From Planctomycetota bacterium (GTDB lineage Bacteria > Planctomycetota > UBA1135 > UBA2386): a DNA stretch of 64,000 bases. The notes beneath the pieces were generated by a model, which saw nothing but the letters and a program-made list of their open reading frames with translations, was not told the DNA's origin and ran no database searches. Location: NCBI GenBank assembly GCA_016716265.1, contig JADJWQ010000001.1, positions 1,922,001-1,986,000 of the forward strand, given 5' to 3'. The position numbers and the translations under genes are program-made. Positions 43,975-51,645 of this stretch are shown here, piece after piece (the stretch's first letter is position 1; each line of letters begins with the position of its first letter).

Positions 43975-45807
43975 TCAGGACAACGGGCGCAGCTTGCGGC
44001 CCGTGACGAGCAGCGTCAGGAGCGGCAGGAAGCATGCCGCCGCGAGGAGCATCAGCGCGAGGGCGCCGCCGGTGTCCTCCCCGCCGAAATGCACGATGTT
44101 CGACAGTCGCCGCACGACGGTGTCGTTGCCGCCGGGCAGCACGACGGCGGTGTCCAGTTCGCGCAATCCGAGCACGAACGCAAGACAGATGGCCGACCAG
44201 ATCGCGGGAAACGCGAGCGGCAGGTGGATACGCAACCCGCGGGCGACCGGTCCGCGGCCCGAGATCCGCGCCGCCTCGTCGACGCTCCGCGGGATCCGCC
44301 GCATCGCGTGGCTGAGGGTCAGCACACCGAACGGCAGGAAGCGCGCCGCGTAGGCGCACCCGACGATGCCGAGGGAGTCGTAGAAGTCGAAGCCGATGCG
44401 GTCGTAGACGCGGCCGAGCGGTGCGGTGTTGTAGACCTTGACGAACCCGATCGTCAGGAGCACCGCCGGCACCGCCAGCGGGAGGATGCTCAGGTGGTCG
44501 ATCCAGCGCGCGCGACGGGCGGCCGCGCGTGCGAGCGGCACGCTGACCGCGATCAGCAGGACCGTCGCGAGCACCGCGAGGAGCACAGTATTCGCGAGGT
44601 CGCCGCCGCCCTGCTCGATCGCCGATTGGAAGCTGCGCCGCAACACGTCGGCCGACATCGGCTCGTTGAGCTGCGTCGAGCCCATGGCCCAGCGCGTCAT
44701 GACGAGCACCGGCACACCGACCCCCGCCGACAGATACACGACTGGCAGCAGCAGGGCTGGCCAGCGCCAACGGCCGAGCGTGCGCTCCGGCAATGGTTGC
44801 GGATCGGCGCGCAACGCGGTGTCCGCGCGGAAGCGCAGCGCGAGCGCGAGCGCTATCGCGATCACGACGACGAGTGGCACCGCCGCGACGATCGGGCTGA
44901 CGAGAGCCGAGTGCCCCGTGCCGGTCGCGCGTCGCGTCCAGCGCGCGAACACGCCCTCCGCGTAGGTGTGCCAGGTCTTGCCCTTGACGGTCAGGAACTC
45001 GGGCACCCCGTGCTCCGAGATCACGAACACGAACGCGAACAGGAGCCCGGCGGCGATCTCGGGCCGGATCGAGCGCAGCAGCATGCGGTCCGCAGCACCG
45101 CGGCCGCGCGCGATCCAGGCCGCCTCGTAGATACGGCCGTCGATCGAAGCGAGCCCACGCCCGGTCAGCACCGCCACGAACGGCGCGTAGCTCGTGCCGA
45201 GCAGCGCGGCGCAGACCCAGAAGCCGGAGGCGTCGATCAGATCGGCGAAGCCCATCGCGACCAGGATCGGCGGCACGACGAGCGGCAGCACGCCGAGCGG
45301 CGCCAGCACGGACGCGAACGGCAGATCGGTCCGCGTGGTCAGCCATGCGTGCCCGAAGCCGAACACGCCGGCGATCATGGTCGCGCACAGTCCCAGCTGC
45401 AGCGAGTAGCGGAGTTGCAGTCGGTCGACGTCGGTCGCCAGGATCTGGCTCCAGGCGGCGAGCGACAGCCCGTGCTCCGTCGCGACCGTCTCGTGCAACA
45501 TCATCGCGATCGGCAGCCCCACCATCGCCACGCAGAACACCACAGCGAAGGCGAGCGGGACCCGCGCGAGCGCACCGCGCCAGAAGGCCACGAACAGCAC
45601 GAGCACCGCCCCCCCGACGGCCATGGTCACGGAGTAGCCCGGAGGTGCGCGATGGGCGCCCAATCCGCTACGGGGGTCGCCGTACGCCGCCTGCACCAGC
45701 GTCGCGAGCAGCGGAGCGACCAGGAAGGTCACCACCAGGGCCGCGATGAGCAGCATCGGCAGCCGGGCCGGCCAGCGGGCTGCGTGATCTCGTTGCATCT
45801 GGGCCAT
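43975..45807 (-). CDS. ABC transporter permease, fused two-unit FbpB type
   Basis: 610 residues from the ATG at 45807. It is a duplicated permease with about 12 membrane segments. Each half carries an EAA loop that contacts the ATPase: IYEAAWIARGRGAADRMLL in the first half, SVDEAARISGRGPVARGLRI in the second. Examples of membrane segments are LPMLLIAALVVTFLVAPLLA and LAPLGVLPLVVPPILVAMGF. A single-chain two-domain permease is the FbpB/SfuB arrangement of ferric iron importers and relatives. The gene begins 25 bp after the binding-protein gene and is followed by the ATPase. An ATG 3 codons downstream is possible. Confidence 0.9.
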   Translation of the reverse strand: MAQMQRDHAARWPARLPMLLIAALVVTFLVAPLLATLVQAAYGDPRSGLGAHRAPPGYSVTMAVGGAVLVLFVAFWRGALARVPLAFAVVFCVAMVGLPIAMMLHETVATEHGLSLAAWSQILATDVDRLQLRYSLQLGLCATMIAGVFGFGHAWLTTRTDLPFASVLAPLGVLPLVVPPILVAMGFADLIDASGFWVCAALLGTSYAPFVAVLTGRGLASIDGRIYEAAWIARGRGAADRMLLRSIRPEIAAGLLFAFVFVISEHGVPEFLTVKGKTWHTYAEGVFARWTRRATGTGHSALVSPIVAAVPLVVVIAIALALALRFRADTALRADPQPLPERTLGRWRWPALLLPVVYLSAGVGVPVLVMTRWAMGSTQLNEPMSADVLRRSFQSAIEQGGGDLANTVLLAVLATVLLIAVSVPLARAAARRARWIDHLSILPLAVPAVLLTIGFVKVYNTAPLGRVYDRIGFDFYDSLGIVGCAYAARFLPFGVLTLSHAMRRIPRSVDEAARISGRGPVARGLRIHLPLAFPAIWSAICLAFVLGLRELDTAVVLPGGNDTVVRRLSNIVHFGGEDTGGALALMLLAAACFLPLLTLLVTGRKLRPLS

Positions 45808-45832
45808 CGCGTCGCGCCGACTCGAACCCTGC

Positions 45833-46861
45833 TCACTTCCGTGCGCCGTAGCGCTGGGCGAACTCCTCGGTCGAGCTCTCGAGCAGCTCGGCGACCCGGA
45901 CCGGATCCCACACCATCGGCCGGAACCGGTCGATCGGGAGGATCCACTCCGACTTCGGCCCTTCGACGGTTGCACGCAGCGGGATCTGCGCCGACTTCGC
46001 TGCCGCGAGGAGCGCCTCGACCTGCTCCGAGACGATGTAGTCGACCAGCTGCTTCGCCTGCTCCAGATGGGGGCAGCCCTTGACGATTCCCACGGAGTTC
46101 GGGATCAGCATCGTGCCGATGCCGCCGTCCTGCTGGTCCGGGAACACGCACGCAACCGGCAGCCCCTTCGACAGCGCGACGTGGAAGTCGTCGGTGTCCG
46201 TGAACGCGAACGCGATCTCGTTGTCGGGATCGGCCGTCGTCTTCATCGTCGCGCCGTTGCTCTGCAGGAAGCGAACGTCATTGCGCTCGAGGCCATCGAG
46301 CCACTCGTGGAAGCGCTCCTCGCCGAGCACGGTGCGCAGCGCGACGAAATGCGTGAGGGTCGTTCCAGTCAGCGGCAACGCGATCGCGCAGCGGCCGCGC
46401 CATTTCGGGTCGGTCAGGTCCCAGATCGACTTCGGCCACGCCGCGGGATCCTCGCCCAGCTGCTTCGTGTTGACGATCAGCACGCGCGCCCGCGCCGCGA
46501 AGCCGGTCCACAGGCCGTTCGGATCCTTGAACTGCGCCGGGATACCCGCCGCGGCGGGTGAGACGTACGGCTGCAACAGCCCCTTCTGGGCGAGCCGCAC
46601 GGTCTGCGCGAGCTCGTTGTTCCAGAACACGTCGCAGCGCGGGCGTTGCGCCTCCTCGATGATCGCGCTGACGAGGCCGACGGTCTTCGAGCTCTCGGTG
46701 TCGAAGTTCGCGTCGACGGTGACGCCCGCCGCCTTCTCGTAGGCGCGGACGAGCTGCTCGCTGTGCTCCTGGTCGAGCGCGCAGTAGAGGGTGACGTCCT
46801 CGTGCCCACAGGCGGCCAGGAGCGGGAGCAGGGCGGACAGGCCGAATGCGCGTCGGATCAT
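45833..46861 (-). CDS. Ferric-iron-type ABC substrate-binding lipoprotein
   Basis: 342 residues with a lipoprotein signal (MIRRAFGLSALLPLLAAC, cysteine 18). The mature protein matches the AfuA/FbpA-like periplasmic-binding fold: DVTLYCALDQEHSEQLVRAY, NFDTESSKTVGLVSAIIEEA, RCDVFWNNELAQTVRLAQKG, and IAFAFTDTDDFHVALSKGLP. It should capture substrate outside the cytoplasmic membrane and deliver it to the permease encoded next. Related proteins bind Fe(III), 2-aminoethylphosphonate or thiamine; a tyrosine set diagnostic for iron is not obvious, so the cargo is unsure. It is the first gene of the five-gene run; the promoter should lie in 46862-47100. Confidence 0.88.
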   Translation of the reverse strand: MIRRAFGLSALLPLLAACGHEDVTLYCALDQEHSEQLVRAYEKAAGVTVDANFDTESSKTVGLVSAIIEEAQRPRCDVFWNNELAQTVRLAQKGLLQPYVSPAAAGIPAQFKDPNGLWTGFAARARVLIVNTKQLGEDPAAWPKSIWDLTDPKWRGRCAIALPLTGTTLTHFVALRTVLGEERFHEWLDGLERNDVRFLQSNGATMKTTADPDNEIAFAFTDTDDFHVALSKGLPVACVFPDQQDGGIGTMLIPNSVGIVKGCPHLEQAKQLVDYIVSEQVEALLAAAKSAQIPLRATVEGPKSEWILPIDRFRPMVWDPVRVAELLESSTEEFAQRYGARK

Positions 46862-47104
46862 GGGTTCAGCGACGATCGTGGAGAGGGAATGCGCCGCCGC
46901 GGCGGCGCGCGGTCACCGATCGGGCACCGGCCGTGCTCAAAGGTCGTGCCACCGCCCGGGCCGAGCCGGCCGAGGCCCGGCGGGCGCCGCGGTGATTCTC
47001 CGCCGGGGCAGTCCCGGATACACGGCGCTCGCACTCCGGCAGCGCCGCTCGGGCGAGACCGGCGCCCCCGCCCTGTCGCATCGGAGCAGCCGCGTTCCAG
47101 CCCG

Positions 47105-47923
47105 TTACGTCGACGTAGCGGCAGCGGCCCCGGGCGGCGCCCCGGTCCGGCTGCGGATCCCACGCAGCTCGGACTCCCGCGACTGCGTGCCCCCGAGCGA
47201 AGCGATGCGAGCCATGATCGCAGCCGTTGCGACCTGCAGGCGGCTGCGGCGGTCGGCCGCTCCGTCGCCGCCGAACAGCTCGTCGCGGTGGACCGGCTGG
47301 CCGAAGCGCACCGTCAGCGGCACGCGCCGGTAGCTGCCGCCGATCGGCATGGCCTCGAACGTGCCCCCGATGTGGACCGGCACGATCGGCACGTCCTCGG
47401 CAAGCGCCAACGACACCGCCCCCGCATTGCCGAGCAGCAGACGGCCGTCGCGCGTCAACCCGCCCTCGGGGAACACCGCCAGCACCTCGCCGCGGCGCAG
47501 CACGGCACGACCCGCGCGCAATGCGGCGCGATTGCCCAGACCGCGGACGGCGATCGGGATGGACCGACTCCAGCGATAGAACCAGCCGAGCGTCGCGCTC
47601 CGGAAATGGAGCTGGGTCATCATGAACGTCACGCGTCGCGGGCTCGCAGCGCCGAGCACGATCGGATCGAGGAACGACGCGTGATTGGCGACGAGTACGT
47701 AGGCCTCGCGCAGCGACGGAGCGTCGACGACACGGATGCGCAGCCCCACGCGGAGCAGCGGTGACACGATTCTGCGGAACAGCCCGAAGCTCAGCCGGTT
47801 GCCCCAGGTCGCGGGGAACTCCGCGGCCAGCGATTCGACTCGCGATCCGGCTTCTTCGCGCCCGCGGAGTTGCAGTTCGTCGTTCCGGCGACGAGGCGCC
47901 GTCGACACCGGCGCGTCGCTCAC
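47105..47923 (-). CDS. plsC: 1-acyl-sn-glycerol-3-phosphate acyltransferase family (PlsC)
   Basis: 272 residues. It has the acyltransferase motifs NHASFLD (catalytic His and Asp), then GLGNRAALRAGRAVLRRGEV, FPEGGLTRDG (motif III) and VPIVPVHIGG (motif IV). It should transfer an acyl chain to lysophosphatidate or a related glycerol lipid at the cytoplasmic membrane. A hydrophobic face (LSFGLFRRIVSPLLRVGLRI) may dock it. Its start overlaps the stop codon of the exported TPR gene upstream (ATGA, 47920-47923). Whether it makes phosphatidate or acylates another lipid cannot be told; several PlsC paralogues per genome are usual. Confidence 0.88.
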   Translation of the reverse strand: MSDAPVSTAPRRRNDELQLRGREEAGSRVESLAAEFPATWGNRLSFGLFRRIVSPLLRVGLRIRVVDAPSLREAYVLVANHASFLDPIVLGAASPRRVTFMMTQLHFRSATLGWFYRWSRSIPIAVRGLGNRAALRAGRAVLRRGEVLAVFPEGGLTRDGRLLLGNAGAVSLALAEDVPIVPVHIGGTFEAMPIGGSYRRVPLTVRFGQPVHRDELFGGDGAADRRSRLQVATAAIMARIASLGGTQSRESELRGIRSRTGAPPGAAAATST

Positions 47924-48969
47924 CGGAACGAGAAGCCCGGGTAGTCACGCTCGAGGCGGTAGCGCAGCGTGCGCGCCATGCGCGTCGCCTCGGGACCGCC
48001 CCACTTCTCGGCCGCCTGCGCACCCATGTGCAGGGACTCGGCGACGGTCGCCGCATCGGCGTCGGGCGTCTCGACGTAGACGCGCAGGAAGGCGAGCAGC
48101 GCTTCTCGGAACGGGTCCTTGTTCGACGCCGAACCCTCGAGGAAGTAGCAGTGGCCGAGGCCGAGCCAAGCCCCCGCACGCACGCCTTCCGACGTGCTCT
48201 CGGCCGCCAGGAGCCGCTCGTAGCCGGCGCGCGCGTCCGCGACCTGGCTCTGCGATCGCTGCGTGTCGGCGACGGCGAGCCGAGCGCGCGCCGCGATCCA
48301 CGGCGTCCCGCGCGACGAGTCGGCGAGCGTCTGCATCGCGGTGATGTACTTCGAGGGCGTCGTCTGCCCGGCGAGCGCCTCGGCGCGCAGCAGGTAGTAC
48401 TTGGCCTCGTTCTGGAAGCCCGTGGGATAGCCGCGCGTCAGCGTCGCGGTCTCGTAGTCCTTCGCGACCTTCATCGCGTCGCGAGCGCCCTCGGTCCCCT
48501 TGCTCAGGTAGTAGTCGAGCTTGAAGCGGTAGAGCTCCGGCACGAACCCGCTGTTCGGCAGCTTCTGCTCGAGCTCGGACAGCGCCTGGAAAGCACCCGC
48601 CATGTCGCCGTTGCGGCGCATCGAGCGTGCGGCCTCGTAGTAGCCGAACTGCTGCAGGAACGGGTCCGTCAACCGCTCGGCGGTCGAGACGAAGGTCGCA
48701 GCGCGCGAGCCCGACGCGTCGGCGAACGCCTGCTTGTAGGCATCCAGGACCCGCTCGACGCGCAGCTCCGCGACCGTGTCGGTCGACTGCTGCTCGTCGC
48801 GGCCGTTGCGCCGGAACTCGACGTTGCGCAGGTCGAAGCTGCGGACCTGGACGCGGTCGATGACGGTGCCGTCCATCAGCTCGATACGATCTCGCTGCGC
48901 GGGGAGCGCGGCGGTGAGCGCGAGGGCCGCGAGCAGCGCTGCGCTGCTCCGTGCGAGGAGGATCTTCAT
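47920..48969 (-). CDS. Exported TPR-like protein
   Basis: 349 residues from the ATG at 48969, giving a signal peptide (LLARSSAALLAALALTAALP, then AQ). A short beta-type N-terminal part (RIELMDGTVIDRVQVRSFDL) resembles the start of planctomycete proteins read as I-L-DG--I--V-V. Tandem helices follow: YYEAARSMRRNGDMAGAFQA, EAKYYLLRAEALAGQTTPSK and WLGLGHCYFLEGSASNKDPF, consistent with TPR repeats. It likely acts as a scaffold in the periplasm. It is coupled by ATGA overlap to the PlsC gene, so a role in the envelope is plausible. The exact role is unknown. Confidence 0.8.
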   Translation of the reverse strand: MKILLARSSAALLAALALTAALPAQRDRIELMDGTVIDRVQVRSFDLRNVEFRRNGRDEQQSTDTVAELRVERVLDAYKQAFADASGSRAATFVSTAERLTDPFLQQFGYYEAARSMRRNGDMAGAFQALSELEQKLPNSGFVPELYRFKLDYYLSKGTEGARDAMKVAKDYETATLTRGYPTGFQNEAKYYLLRAEALAGQTTPSKYITAMQTLADSSRGTPWIAARARLAVADTQRSQSQVADARAGYERLLAAESTSEGVRAGAWLGLGHCYFLEGSASNKDPFREALLAFLRVYVETPDADAATVAESLHMGAQAAEKWGGPEATRMARTLRYRLERDYPGFSFR

Positions 48970-49097
48970 GCCGGCGGGGTCGGGGTCTCGGGGGTGCGAG
49001 GGCCGGGGCGAGCCCGGGGGGAACGCGCCATGATGCCAGGGGCCGGGACCGCGGGCAACGACGCGCGGAGGACCAACGGCCGCACCGGAGCGCCGGT

Positions 49098-49979
49098 TCA
49101 GACGCGCGCGGTGCCACCGGCGTCCAGGTCGACGACGACCGCCGGCGCGCCCCCGGCGCGCCGGCGCTCCCGCCAGCCGGCGGCCGCGTCCTGGCCGGTA
49201 CGCCGCACCGAGATCAGCTCGCCGACCACCGCGACCGCGATCTCCTCGTGCGAGCGCGCCCCGATGCACAGGCCGACCGGGCTGCGGATCGCGTCGAAGA
49301 AGGCGTCGTCGTCGACGCCGTCCTCCCGCAGGTGCCGGAACAACACGGCCCGCTTGGTCTTCGAGCCGATCATGCCGAGGAAGCGGGGCCGCTCGCCCGC
49401 GCGCCAGCGCTCGTAGAGCGCGCGCAGCACCGCGCCGTCCTCGCGATGGCCGCGCGTCACCACCACCACGTAGGTGTTGGCCCGGAGCGGCAGCTCGGCG
49501 ACGGCCTCCGCGTAGGGGCGCGCGAGCGTCGCGCTGGCCTCGGGGAAGCGCTCGCGGCCGGCGAACACGTCGCGGTCGTCGGCGACCGTCACCCGGAACC
49601 CCGCGAGCGTCGCGACCGTGCACAGCGCGCGGCTGACGTGCCCGCCACCGAAGATCCACAGTGCCGGTGTCGTGATCGGCTCGACGAACACGGTGACCTC
49701 CCCCCCGCAGAGCAGACCCGAGTCGGGCGAGTCGTGCTCGGTCAGTCGGAACTGCAGCGTGCGCGGCTGCTCGTCGCGCAGCACCTCGCGCGCCGTCTCG
49801 TAGACCTCGGCCTCCAAGCAGCCGCCGCCGACGGTGCCGAGGAAGCGGCCGTCCTCGAGCACCAGGAGCCGCATCGTCTCGCGCCCAGGCGTCGAGCCGC
49901 GGGTCGCGACGATCGTCGCCAGCGCGGCCGGCACGCCCTCGCGCCGCAGCCTCACGATCTCCTCGAACAGGTCCGCCAT
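49098..49979 (-). CDS. XdhC/CoxI-family molybdenum-cofactor protein
   Basis: 293 residues. The N-terminal XdhC/CoxI domain has ALATIVATRGSTPGRETMRL and GTVGGGCLEAEVYE. The C-terminal Rossmann-like domain has LWIFGGGHVSRALCTVATLA and VVVTRGHREDGAVLRALYE, with FLGMIGSKTKR and SPVGLCIGARSHEEIAVAV near the end. Family members bind and sulfurate the molybdenum cofactor for xanthine dehydrogenase or CO dehydrogenase-like enzymes. No molybdenum hydroxylase gene lies within this window, so its client is elsewhere or it has a different role. It starts at 49979; the next gene upstream is a small membrane protein 67 bp away. Confidence 0.9.
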   Translation of the reverse strand: MADLFEEIVRLRREGVPAALATIVATRGSTPGRETMRLLVLEDGRFLGTVGGGCLEAEVYETAREVLRDEQPRTLQFRLTEHDSPDSGLLCGGEVTVFVEPITTPALWIFGGGHVSRALCTVATLAGFRVTVADDRDVFAGRERFPEASATLARPYAEAVAELPLRANTYVVVVTRGHREDGAVLRALYERWRAGERPRFLGMIGSKTKRAVLFRHLREDGVDDDAFFDAIRSPVGLCIGARSHEEIAVAVVGELISVRRTGQDAAAGWRERRRAGGAPAVVVDLDAGGTARV

Positions 49980-50046
49980 CGGCGCGCGATCGTAGTCGAT
50001 CGCGCGGGGCCGGAGCTCCCGATCTCCGGCCTGCCCACCCCCTGCG

Positions 50047-50475
50047 TCAGCGCCCTGGCTCGCGCGCGGCCTGCGAGCGCTCGAACTCGCGCACGGCGAT
50101 CGGCAGCGACATCGCGGCGAAACCGCAGCCGGCGACGATGATCCCCGGCAGCATCAACCCGTTCTCGAAGGGGCTGATCGCGTCGACGGCGGTCAGCGCC
50201 GCGCCGACGAAGAACGCGAGCCAGCCGAGCGCGAACAGGATGCGGGTCGGCCGCGAGCGACGGACCACGGCGCCGGCGTGCTGCGCGGGACGGCGGCCGG
50301 TCAGCTCGCCGACCAGCTCGGCCTTGGTCGCCTCGTCGAGGTGCCCGCTGCGCAGCGCCTGCTCCAGGATCCGCAGCTTCTCGCGGCGTTCGCGCGAGCG
50401 GTTCTGGGCGATCACCACCAGGATCACGAAGGCGAAGACGATCAGCAGCATGGGTTCCATGGCGATCCGTGGCAT
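50047..50475 (-). CDS. Small membrane protein of unknown function
   Basis: 142 residues. It has an N-terminal membrane helix (MLLIVFAFVILVVIAQ), a charged cytoplasmic helix (RSRERREKLRILEQALRSGH), and two further hydrophobic segments (ILFALGWLAFFVGAALTA; LMLPGIIVAGCGFAAM). The short LRSGHLDEATKAELVGEL segment resembles SHOCT-like helical pairs. No family could be named. The start at 50475 gives the longest product; the ATG at 50457 leads straight into the first helix and is a good alternative, and no ribosome binding site separates them. It may be co-transcribed with the XdhC gene. Confidence 0.7.
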   Translation of the reverse strand: MPRIAMEPMLLIVFAFVILVVIAQNRSRERREKLRILEQALRSGHLDEATKAELVGELTGRRPAQHAGAVVRRSRPTRILFALGWLAFFVGAALTAVDAISPFENGLMLPGIIVAGCGFAAMSLPIAVREFERSQAAREPGR

Positions 50476-50520
50476 GGCGATACGGGTGCTGAGTTCGGGC
50501 GGGAGCCTTGCGCGCGGTGT

Positions 50521-51222
50521 CTAGGATATTCGAGGAAGGCCGAGCTGGCCGAGGAGCTCGTCGGGGCTGCCGTGCCAGACGAAGTCGGCGGCGGCGGCGA
50601 GGTCGCAGCGGGGGTTCGCGCGCCAGACGAACGGGATGTCGAGCGCCTGCGCGGCCTCGAGGTCCGGCTCGCGATCGCCGACCATCACCGGGCGCGCGGC
50701 GCCGGCTGCGGCGACCGCGCAGCGCAGCATGTCGGTCTTGTCGGCGACGCCGTCGGAATCGAGACAGAACTGCCAATCGGTCAGCGCGCGCAGTCCCTGG
50801 CCGGTGCAGATGCCTTCGAGATACTCCGCGCGACAGTTGCTGGCGATCGCCAGCGCGACGCCGAGCGCGCGCAGGTGGTCGAGCAGCGGCCGCACGCCGT
50901 CGAACAGGTAGTCGCGGCCCGAGCTGATCTCGGCGATCTCCAGCGGCAGCACCACGGCGCGCAGGTCCCGCCAGCGGTGCTGGTGCTCGGCGGGGAGGAA
51001 CGGGGCCCACACGCCCGCGTCCTTCATGCCGACGACCCCCTCGGCGAAGCGATCGTCGAACGGCGGGACCGCGATCCCCTCGCGCCGGCCGAACAGCTCG
51101 ACGCCGCGCCGGATCACCGGCGCCCACCACGCGAAGGTGTCGTGCAGCGTGCCGTCGACGTCGAAGATCAGCAGGTCGGGGCGCTGCGCGCGCCCACCGG
51201 CGTGCGGCCGCGGCGCGCTCAC
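50521..51222 (-). CDS. HAD-superfamily hydrolase (phosphoglycolate phosphatase-like)
   Basis: 233 residues. Motif I is LLIFDVDGTLHDT (nucleophile Asp and acid Asp), motif II ALAIASNCRAEYL, and motif III VMVGDREPDLEAAQALDIPF. A helical cap lies between motif I and II (EGVVGMKDAGVWAPFLPAEH). It should hydrolyse a small phosphate ester in the cytoplasm. The GTG at 51222 was preferred: a GGAGGA lies just upstream (51226-51231, only 3 bases away) and the GTG overlaps the stop codon of the upstream lipoprotein gene (GTGA). No ATG gives a comparable full-length domain. The substrate is not known. Confidence 0.85.
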   Translation of the reverse strand: MSAPRPHAGGRAQRPDLLIFDVDGTLHDTFAWWAPVIRRGVELFGRREGIAVPPFDDRFAEGVVGMKDAGVWAPFLPAEHQHRWRDLRAVVLPLEIAEISSGRDYLFDGVRPLLDHLRALGVALAIASNCRAEYLEGICTGQGLRALTDWQFCLDSDGVADKTDMLRCAVAAAGAARPVMVGDREPDLEAAQALDIPFVWRANPRCDLAAAADFVWHGSPDELLGQLGLPRIS

Positions 51223-51566
51223 GCGTCCTCCAGGCCGAGTTCCAGGTGACCGATACCGGCCGCGTAGGCCTCGCTGCGGATCCGCTGCACCATCGCCGGT
51301 GCCCACGGCGGGTCGCTGCGCGGGGTGCGCAGCTCGAGCCAGGGTCGCCGTTCGGGGTGATCGGCCGCGGCGCGGACCGCGAGGCGCAGCGTGTAGATCA
51401 GGCGCTCGATGGTCATGCGCTCGCCGTCGAGCTCGACCCAGCCGTCGTCGACGAGGCGCACGACCCGCGGCGGACCGACGGGGCGGCCGGGGAACGGCTC
51501 GGGGTCGCTCGAGCAGCCGGCCAGCGCGGCGGCGAGCGCGGCAACCTGGACGCGGGGGCGGCGCAT
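51219..51566 (-). CDS. Small lipoprotein with ExbD-like domain
   Basis: 115 residues. The lipoprotein signal is VQVAALAAALAGC with the lipobox cysteine at 18. The rest is a small alpha/beta domain (RLVDDGWVELDGERMTIERL, then LRLAVRAAADHPERRPWLEL and ending IRSEAYAAGIGHLELGLEDA) whose order recalls the periplasmic domain of ExbD/TolR: strand, helix, strand, helix, strand. It lacks the ExbD membrane helix and is anchored by lipid instead. The match is weak. It overlaps the HAD gene by 4 bases (GTGA) and may be co-translated with it. It is divergent from the OYE gene. Confidence 0.68.
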   Translation of the reverse strand: MRRPRVQVAALAAALAGCSSDPEPFPGRPVGPPRVVRLVDDGWVELDGERMTIERLIYTLRLAVRAAADHPERRPWLELRTPRSDPPWAPAMVQRIRSEAYAAGIGHLELGLEDA

Positions 51567-51645
51567 GGACGCAGAGGATGCGAGGTCGCGGGCTCCGAGG
51601 CCACCCTCGGTCGTTCGACCGTGCGGCGGGTATCGTGCAGCGCCG

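Noticed and set aside
42805..46083. A plus-strand open frame of about 1,090 codons opposite the ABC operon
   Set aside because: It lies antisense to three well-recognised genes and has no family signature, signal peptide or ribosome binding site.
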